Part shown: positions 57,062-64,000 of the stretch, one piece after another
Numbering within the stretch: the stretch's first letter is position 1
Layout of the letters: every line of letters begins with the position of its first letter
Assembly (NCBI RefSeq): GCF_014529535.1
Contig: NW_023503296.1
Location: 2,099,833-2,163,832 of the forward strand
Length of the DNA: 64,000 bases
Direction: 5' to 3'
DNA from: Bradysia coprophila
Lineage: Eukaryota; Arthropoda; Insecta; Diptera; Sciaridae
Notes under the pieces: generated by a model
Databases searched by the model: none
The model's input: the letters and a program-made list of their open reading frames with translations, nothing else
What the model was told of the DNA's origin: nothing
Program-made: the position numbers and the translations under genes

Positions 57062-58590
57062 TCATTTCGGACATTTGTTATGTAGAAACCACAGTATACC
57101 CAGTAGACAAGCGGGTGGACTAATATTTTTGGCCCCCTGTTTGACCATCTCTTTGACCTCATCCATTGACAGTTCAATGACGTCGATGATCTCATCTAAA
57201 TCATTGGGATTGAATTTGATTATTTTTTGTTTGTTTTCTGCGTTACAATCGCGAACAAAATGCAATGTAAAAAGTCAAACATAGAACTGCTGAAAGACGA
57301 GACGAAGACAAGTGAAACTGATTGAGCTTTTGTTTGTTATAAGGTGCAATGAATGTTGACCTTTGTATATACGTCATATATACGCGTGTCAAAATAGATC
57401 AGGATTTTTGTAAATTTGAATTTTTGTTATTTACACAAGTTGAAAAATTACTGAAAAGCTAAATTGCACCATATGACACCGCACGCCATCTGTGTATTTG
57501 TTCCAACTTAAAATCAGGGTTGTACTGCGCTAGTCGTGCGCTACTTTTTGTTTCGGAAAATCTCGATGGTTATAGTCAACATTTTTATGACGTTCAAAGA
57601 CAAAGTTGTTCTTGGCAACTTCACTAACATTTTTTTTTTCTAAGACGTCGACATTTAAACCTTTCGATGTTCGTTCATAAAAAAATGAAAAAATCATGTT
57701 AATGCGACGACGATGGTTGAAGGACCGCTTGTGGCGCGTAATAAACCGTACTCTAATTAGTGTCTTAATAACGCGTAGATAAATATCTCTGATAAAAGAT
57801 GATTGAATCATCTGCTGACGTATTGATATAGGCATAAGATAACACGGAGAGTAGATAGTCAAATTGACCGAAAAATAAATTGAATTTCTAATAGAATACC
57901 TAGAACTTGCTTTGCAATATGGTCAAGGCAGCGTTGATATTGGCTTTGAACGAATTGACTTACCATCGACACCTCCACCACTGTTAACTTTATCAACTTC
58001 AGTGACTTCACAATAGAACATAGTCATATTTGCACCACTCGCACCAACGCCAGACCTGGAATAGGATCAACAATTTCCAGTTTAATCTCTTAACGGATGA
58101 TTTGAATTAATCCTCCTACTTGTGGGTCATCACTGTCTCTAATCTATCTACCGGTACGTTGAAGCCACACTCTTCCAACACCTCCTCCCTCGCAATTTCG
58201 TTTAATGGCAAATTTTTGTCGACTGTTCCTGCACACAGTTCCAGAGTAATTCCCAATTTAGCCGGATACTTTTCTAATTCGATTTTGTCGTCGTGTTTGC
58301 AACCCATTTCCTTGATGACTCCATAGTACACAGCTGAAACATGAATTGTATTATCACTCTGGTCTTCATCACTTTTGAAGCCACTAAATCCATTTACCTG
58401 GTCGAAATTGCTTCACGAAGACTAGTTTGTTTGTCGTTTTATTGTAAATTATGATGCAAACACTGTCCTGTACATCAACTAAATCCCAAAACTTTTCGAC
58501 ACCATTTCGAACATAGTGCAACCGCAGTGGCTTGACATACGGTGAACCAGCCGGTAATGGGCCGTACCACACATCTGTAACGTTTTCCAT
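57062..58590 (-). CDS. NUDT14: NUDT14-type UDP-sugar pyrophosphatase (Nudix hydrolase)
   Basis: Predicted to hydrolyse UDP-glucose/ADP-ribose-type nucleoside diphosphate sugars with Mg. Exons 58398-58590, 58120-58333, 57964-58055 and 57062-57195 in phase, 210 aa (human 222). It starts MENVTDVWYGPLPAGSP. LVFVKQFRP/AVYYGV crosses intron 1; the Nudix segment is LCAGTVDKNLPLNEIAREEV followed by LEECGF (E114, E115, E118, E119, G121). MTMFYCEVTEVDK and the C-terminal LLGILWFLHNK follow. The box has E where the consensus has R of REUXEE; human NUDT14 also deviates there. Intron 3 (about 770 bp) contains only noncoding frames. It is the apparently active partner of the paralogue at 48.2-49.6 kb. Confidence 0.88.
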
Positions 58591-60206
58591 TTCGTAATTT
58601 TTCTAATATTTTCTGCTTGTCCTCAGTAGTTGTTAGTGAATTAGCGTAGACAGGACGTTCTTTCTTTTAGAATGTTTAACGAAGAGTCGAAATGTCATTC
58701 AGTGATTTTATTTGCAAGGTGGTCGCTCTGTGCTCTAAAAACGTAACATTCGCTCGACTCTCTCCGTTTTGTTGTTGTGGCCACTGTCAGCGTAGTGTGC
58801 CATCTGTTATTCTTTACAGATATTTAGTTTACTGAGTCATAAACTAAAAATTCAGATTTTACTTAGCTTTTATATATGTATCGGATCGGTACTGGGTAGA
58901 TAATGCATTCCGAAGTCTAACATGTGAGCTTTAACTTTTTTGAAATTCATCGAATGTTTTTGACGATAGAGAATTATTAGCCTGCAGCAGTGCAGCAGTG
59001 CAGCATACTCGAGAGGTGACATGGCGGCGCTGCTAATCGGCCTTAAAAATACATGAACATCCAGATATGTTTAAAAATGACAGCGCCACCATGCCATCTG
59101 TCGAATGTAACTCTATGAGCTTGAGCATACACGGCAGAGACATTTACAGAGCCTTTGATCCGTTATCTTAAATGCTAAATGGGATACAGTGTGAGGTGCA
59201 TTTTGAATACCAGAAATTATTCAAATCACAACAGAGAATTTAACAAAGAACACAACTGAATCTTTATGATTAGAGGTCAACCATAGCAATCTAGCTCCAG
59301 GCATGAACTGAACACTCAAATGTGAGGTGTTAGATTTGGAGTCTATTTTACGCACGCATGAGGAAAAAACTGCCTCCTGTTTGTTACGAAAGAAACGCAG
59401 ATGAGTCTCCACACTAGAAACTCCATATTTTTTTTATGTTTGTGCTTGGAAGCCAGAGGCTGTGGTTCAACTTAAGAATTCGTCACAGATAAGTCGACGG
59501 CTGCAACTCTCACCGAAAATTGTCTCCGAATCTTTTTGTGATCTTTTCCCTGGAATTTGTTGATTCGACTATACAGTGTTAAAAGAGCGTAAAAGAGAGA
59601 AGAATGACCAGTTGCTTAACTGGTTTCGATGGGTGATACGTCCAAATTTGTACGAAAAAGTCCAGTTAACTAGGAACAAACCAGTTAATTTAACTGAGCT
59701 CGATGGGTGAACATTCTTTTTGACATTCTCTTTTAACACTATATAGTGTTTACGCCAAACCGAATAATAAGATAATCATTTATGAGCTTGAGCATACACG
59801 GTAGAGACATAATAGATTTTTGATTTTATGATTGCGGGTTGAAAATCGTTCTTTTCATCAAAATTCATAAACTTTTGACGGCCCTAACATGTAAATTCCA
59901 TTTTTCATGCGATTGTTGACCTCGGATTCACCTCGCATCAACAAAATTCACACAAAAACATGGATCTCATACTCCAATCCAAATCAAAAACACCTTTTTG
60001 CAATTTGGTAAATTTTATTCAATTTTTATCACATTAGTAATGTTTTTTTGTGTGTGTAATGTGCCTTGTCTTCGACTCGAAATAACAATTCCTTTAATTT
60101 GATAACTAAAGCACTTTATAATAATGAACACTAAAAGTTAATCGACGCGCTTCTACTTAAACTGGTGATGGCTTAGATTGGCATTAGAAAAATGGTTCGA
60201 AAATAC
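58591..60206. other. Intergenic stretch
   Basis: No gene is seen. It has a 28-bp direct repeat (GAGCTTGAGCATACACGG at about 59118 and 59783), a small inverted repeat near 59017-59100 (ATGGCGGCGCTG / CAGCGCCACCAT) and the MITE at 59569-59748. Confidence 0.4.
59569..59748. mobile_element. MITE with 20-bp inverted ends
   Basis: ACTATACAGTGTTAAAAGAG at 59569 is inverted at 59728-59748 with one or two changes. The interior holds two copies of a CGATGGGTGA block and of an AACTGGTT/CCAGTTAA motif. It is noncoding. Confidence 0.65.
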
Positions 60207-62332
60207 TTAACTAATTATTGGAATGATTTGTGGTTGCTGCAAGTGGGAATCTATTTGTTTTGGGGCCGATGATAAGAAATTTAGTAACGATTCGGTGTAG
60301 CTTGGTAAATACATGTAGCTGGAGAATGTGATTAGTACGATAATCGCTATTACAACAGTATCTAGATTGTGTGTATGTAAGGAAATTATTGACTTTCGCT
60401 TTTTTCACTATAATATTAATAAAATGCAAACATTTCATTTATCAGTATCCGCCTAATCCAACTAATCGCTGAGCATGTAAAAAAAATATCAGAAGATAAT
60501 GTAATTTCTTATCAAAAAATAATTGTGCTTTTCAGTCGCAGTGCTTGATGGAAAATAACATGTGGCTAAATAAGAGGAAAATGCTTTTTTAAAACAATTA
60601 AAATTTAGAAGTTGAAAGTGGTGGAGATGAATAATTTATTGGGTGCCAAAGTTGATAGTTTTTTTTTTTTTTTAAGAGAGCGAAGTCTAGAATTCTGATG
60701 TAAGTATACTGCCACCAAGCCTCTCCCATTTATCAAAATCAATCCTTCAAACACCCAGAATGTTTTCTCATTTATATCAATGGTTCAAGGGCTGGCAAGA
60801 TTTTACAGTTCTTTTGAATGACCAAGAACTACAGTCTTATGAACAAAATTTTCACAACGCAGGCGAGAAAAGAGTCATTTTCTCCCTCCGATCAAACTTC
60901 GGAAACTTCGCTTTGAAAAACGTTGTGTTGGAAATTGCATATCTCGGGTGACTTGTGGCCAGAGCGTAGCTCGAAGTGCAATTCTCAACTTTTCTTCCCT
61001 CATTGAACAAATAACTATTTCTGCTGCTAGAAATCGATTTTGTGCAGTACACTGCACATGCACGGTCATTTTGGTGTAGACATGAAACAACACCAAAAAC
61101 GTTAAGAGGTTCCGAGCATACGCTGAAATTGTAGCCTACATTTCTGCGTTTCGAAATTTTTGATCGCTTATATCTTTTTACGAGAGCCCTTTTCGAAAAA
61201 TGTACGACCACATTTTCGAGTAAAAATATGTCAGCTTTGAATAAAAAATAAAATTGTCTGTGAAAGTTTCATGTGCTTTGAGGAAACTGTACCGATGCCC
61301 CAAATTTGCATCAAAGGTACACTTTTCTCAAAGCACATGGAACTTTCACAGACAATTTTATTTTTTATTCAAAAGCTGACATATTTTTACTCGAAAATGT
61401 GGTCGTAAATTTTTCAAAAAGGGCTCTCGTAAAAAGATATCAGCGATCAAAAATTTCGAAACGCAGAAATGTAGGCTACAATTTCAGCGTACGCTCGGAA
61501 GCTCTTAAATGAAAATCAAGTCGTGTTACTGCTCAGGGCCTATTTAAAAAAAAATGGATTTCTAAAATTTGTTAAAATTTTCTAATTTAAAAAAAATTAT
61601 TTTTTTAACAATTTAGCAAATCAATTTTCCAAAAATAGGTCTATACCCGCTGGTGGCTATATCGTAGAGAAGGTAATGACAGTGCCACTTTATTTGAAAT
61701 TTGAAACTCCTGCCCTTTCCCTTTTTCGTAACACAGCGAATTTTACACTAAAATTTTCAGCACCTTCTATCAGTTCAAAGTCTAATATAACCCGGATGCT
61801 CATTCGATATAAACAAATTGATTGAGATACCGACAATTAATTTCAAATTTGGAGCAAGTAATTAAATAAACGGTGAATGGTATACGTTACGGTGAAATAA
61901 AGAATGGGTCCAGTATCAGTAACGGTACTACAACTAAGTAATTCTTGTAAAAGAATCTACGCGACTGAAAGCAACATTGATTCATTCAAGGGAAATGGAA
62001 GTGAAACGTCGACATTTCGCTGATGGAGTGACTGGAAACCGAATTTTTAACTGATCGATTAGCATCACCGTTTTATCAACACTGACATTTTAGGGAAGAA
62101 AACATCAAAGTGATGAACCGAGTAGCTTGATTCATCTCCTCTGATGGTGAAAGTCTCTTACAAGTCACAAGAAGTTTTCGAAACTATTTGTTAATTCACT
62201 AATATTGTCAATTTTTTGTTGAAAAAGGATACTGATTGCCTTCCTTTCCCAAGGTTCAAACATGTACAGACAAGTGGAGAACTCGTACTGCAAATATATG
62301 TAGGCCAACCAATTTTTCGCTGTGTCTAACAT
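60207..62332 (-). CDS. SPTSSA: Serine palmitoyltransferase small subunit (SPTSSA-type)
   Basis: A small ER membrane activator of serine palmitoyltransferase, the first enzyme of sphingolipid synthesis. Two coding exons: 62233-62332 and 60207-60361, joined across a 1.87-kb intron in phase to 84 aa (human 71). The sequence opens MLDTAKNWLAYIYLQYEF, then STCLYMFEPWERKAI, and exon 2 continues NTVVIAIIVLITFSSYMYLP as the membrane helix. The family signature LYM-EPWER is intact. The methionine before FEPWE matches human ssSPTa rather than the valine of ssSPTb, which suggests C16 acyl-CoA preference. An upstream 62-bp intron (62349-62410, acceptor TTTCCAG) in the leader supports this ATG. The first coding donor is GTATCC. 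The coding intron contains a palindrome. Confidence 0.85.
61103..61507. repeat. Foldback element in the SPTSSA intron
   Basis: Arms of about 190 bp: left from 61103 (GAGGTTCCGAGCATACGCTG), right ending at 61507 (CAGCGTACGCTCGGAAGCTC). Cores such as TTTCGAAATTTTTGATCGC and GACAATTTTATTTTTTATTC pair across the loop near 61300. The open frames on each strand (KRALVKRYKRSKISKRRNVGY type) are mirror translations of the arms. Confidence 0.8.
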
Positions 62333-62532
62333 GTTTGTTTTACTGGTTCTGGAAACATAAAATCGAAATGAGAAATTGCCATTATTTTTCTGAACTAATA
62401 CACAAATTACCTGCCTAGATGATGACTGAATATACTGCTCGAATAGTCCACCGTTAAATCGATTTAAAAGTTCTGTTGAAATTAAATTTCTTGACAATAT
62501 TTTACTGGATGTGGTTAACAATACTTCGTTCA

Positions 62533-64000
62533 TGGATGGGTATCAATGACTGAATGAATTTCTTTTTTTTTTAATGAATTATGTGAAACAGTTCATTTAG
62601 TCACCTTATTTTCGCTCTGCAAACTAATAATAGAGATAACGGTGTTCTAATCAATTTTTTATTTTCTTTCCTTTTTTGAGTTGGTGATAACGAACGATGC
62701 GAAATTGAACTTGAGTCATTATATCTATTGAATCTAATCGAAGCAAGTTGCTTTTTTATTATTTGTTGGTAAAAAAAGCAAAGAGACCATTTAGCCATAG
62801 GACCCATCAATTTTATACAACAACCATATGATAGTAACCGAGAATGTGATATGCTATGTAATCGCTAGTTGAAGTTATATTTAACTCTGTTTTCGTTTTT
62901 TTTCTTCTATTTACCAACAGAAAAGTGTCTCATATACGAATTGTATAGGCATACCCATCAATAGACGACTTTTTCTAACCGAACTACATTAAAATCACAG
63001 TATCGTCGATAAGATGAGACTGCATGATACAAAGATTACAGTAAATTGATAACACACACCTGATGCACCCGGAAGTGGCACATTTTCTTTTAATTCATCA
63101 CTTTCAAAGTAATTTTTAAATGTGACGATCCAGTGAAGAATTTCAATATTTTTATTTTACAACTTTGACATTTAATTGAAAATGTAAATTGCTCATTTCT
63201 CTTCTGCAGTTTCATTTTGAGCAAATTGTCAACACTCTGTGTGGAGCAACGTTTTTTGTATGGAGAAAATCGAGAGTTTGACAACATTTTGTATTGTGAA
63301 TGATTCTTTGGAAGTTATTTTGAATATCAATGAATGAATGAATAATTGTAAATTTTGAGTTGACCTGTCACTGACGGCAAGCCAGTATGACCAGTATTAC
63401 TTTAGGTAATACTTTAGGTACTAAAGTTTAGAGTCTATTACTTCCATCGATCAAAGTATTTTTAACACAGGTATTGTGACGTGTCAACTTTAGGCACACC
63501 GGAAAGTGCTAAGGGGGTCGAGGAATACCACCAAATAAATTTATAAAAATCAAAAATCGAATTTTTGGTGTGCCTAAAGTGCCTGCTCGAGTATTATCCT
63601 CTACGTGTTAAGAGGTTGATTTCAAATCTTGTACTTCAATTTTTTTAACATGCATATTTCTATACAAAGAACCATATTGCCCAGAGCTTGTCATTATTTT
63701 TGTAGTCGTTATCGACAACAGATGAATAGCCAAAAGAGGATCATGATTATAATTGTAAACGGAGACAAGAGAAAATGTATGTACAAGATGACGACTTTCT
63801 GAATGTACAATACATGAATACCAGCTGGACGGGGACAGGTTGTGGAAATGGTGATTATTGTTTGGCGATTTTTGATCTGAGACGAAGTCGAGGTCACTAA
63901 ACGCAAAACAAGGAAAATTCCAAAATTCCAAAATTCCACATCTTGATTTCATAAGACTTTGATGTTTAATTGCACTCTATTTCGTTAGACAGATAATAGA
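62533..64000. other. Intergenic edge of the window
   Basis: No gene is supported. A short inverted repeat (CTTTAGGCACACC at about 63489, inverted at 63568-63580) is present. A minus-strand frame near 63140-63060 (HWIVTFKNYFESDEL...) ends at a good donor CAG|GTGTGT, but I found no acceptor or start for it, so it is not called. Confidence 0.4.

Noticed and set aside
57530-57862. 110-codon minus-strand frame within NUDT14 intron 3
   Set aside because: Basic, low-information sequence with no motif; a faint likeness to a frame at 49993-50199 did not extend beyond a few residues.
60852-61211. 119-codon minus-strand frame and its mirror at 61306-61512
   Set aside because: Both encode the same KRALVKRY...SKRRNVGY string because they are the two arms of one palindrome.
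63060-63150. Possible exon end on the minus strand before CAG|GTGTGT
   Set aside because: An in-frame TAA lies upstream and no acceptor or start codon could be found between; evidence too thin.
1-64000. CRISPR arrays, operons, ribosome binding sites, tRNA and rRNA genes
   Set aside because: The DNA is eukaryotic; none of these prokaryotic structures is expected, the direct repeats lack unique equal-length spacers, and no cloverleaf or rRNA segment was recognised by eye (a tRNA scan would be decisive).

Overview
The window is AT-rich animal nuclear DNA with spliced genes, short GT-AG introns (about 60 bp and up), AATAAA poly(A) signals, non-LTR retrotransposons and very many short palindromic (foldback/MITE) elements. 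The deduced proteins look like insect, most likely dipteran, orthologues. A lower dipteran such as a fungus gnat is my guess from general appearance only; no marker gene settles it.

Genes, left to right. 6874-9192 (-): 26S proteasome lid subunit Rpn9/PSMD13, 8 exons, 380 aa. 16612-18226 (+): CYP6-like cytochrome P450, 3 exons, 491 aa. 29907-33746 (+): lysosomal cystine transporter cystinosin, 9 exons, 384 aa, with two possible C-terminal tails. 36177-46429 (-): a tandem block duplication. Copy B (right) holds a small secreted DUF1091/ML-like gene (41974-43774) and an intact RCC1-repeat gene resembling RCCD1 (44778-46429). Copy A (left) holds an intact sister of the secreted gene (36177-37536) and a dead RCCD1 copy (about 37940-40850) split by a 5'-truncated non-LTR retrotransposon. 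47162-47842 (+): Arl3 small GTPase. 48246-49566 (-) and 57062-58590 (-): two NUDT14-type Nudix genes. The right copy has the acidic Nudix box; the left copy has an open frame but has lost the metal-binding glutamates. 60207-62332 (-): a two-exon 84-aa small subunit of serine palmitoyltransferase, not visible as one ORF. The first and last exons of several genes (NUDT14-like exon 1, DUF1091 signal-peptide exons, SPTSSA exon 2) were found by joining splice sites across frames.

Mobile DNA dominates the rest. There is a degenerate non-LTR element with a C-terminal CCHC/endonuclease-like domain (21110-23280), a truncated Jockey/CR1-type element with a 5-bp target duplication and an internal perfect 264-bp tandem duplication (38179-40383), and an RNase H relic inside cystinosin intron 1. 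A tRNA-like SINE relic lies near 34.3 kb. There are at least four MITEs with recognisable target-site duplications of 7 or 8 bp, two of them hAT-like, and about ten long foldback palindromes. Satellite-like arrays lie at 23.57-24.26 kb, 41.1-41.9 kb and 53.9-55.0 kb. The region between the two NUDT14 genes (49.6-57.0 kb) is essentially all repeats.

The host genes do not form one pathway; they are ordinary housekeeping or secreted-protein genes packed between repeats. The most notable biology is a candidate catalytically dead Nudix paralogue, an intron-retention switch that would exchange the cystinosin sorting tail, and sister genes whose equivalent introns have each taken up a different palindromic element.
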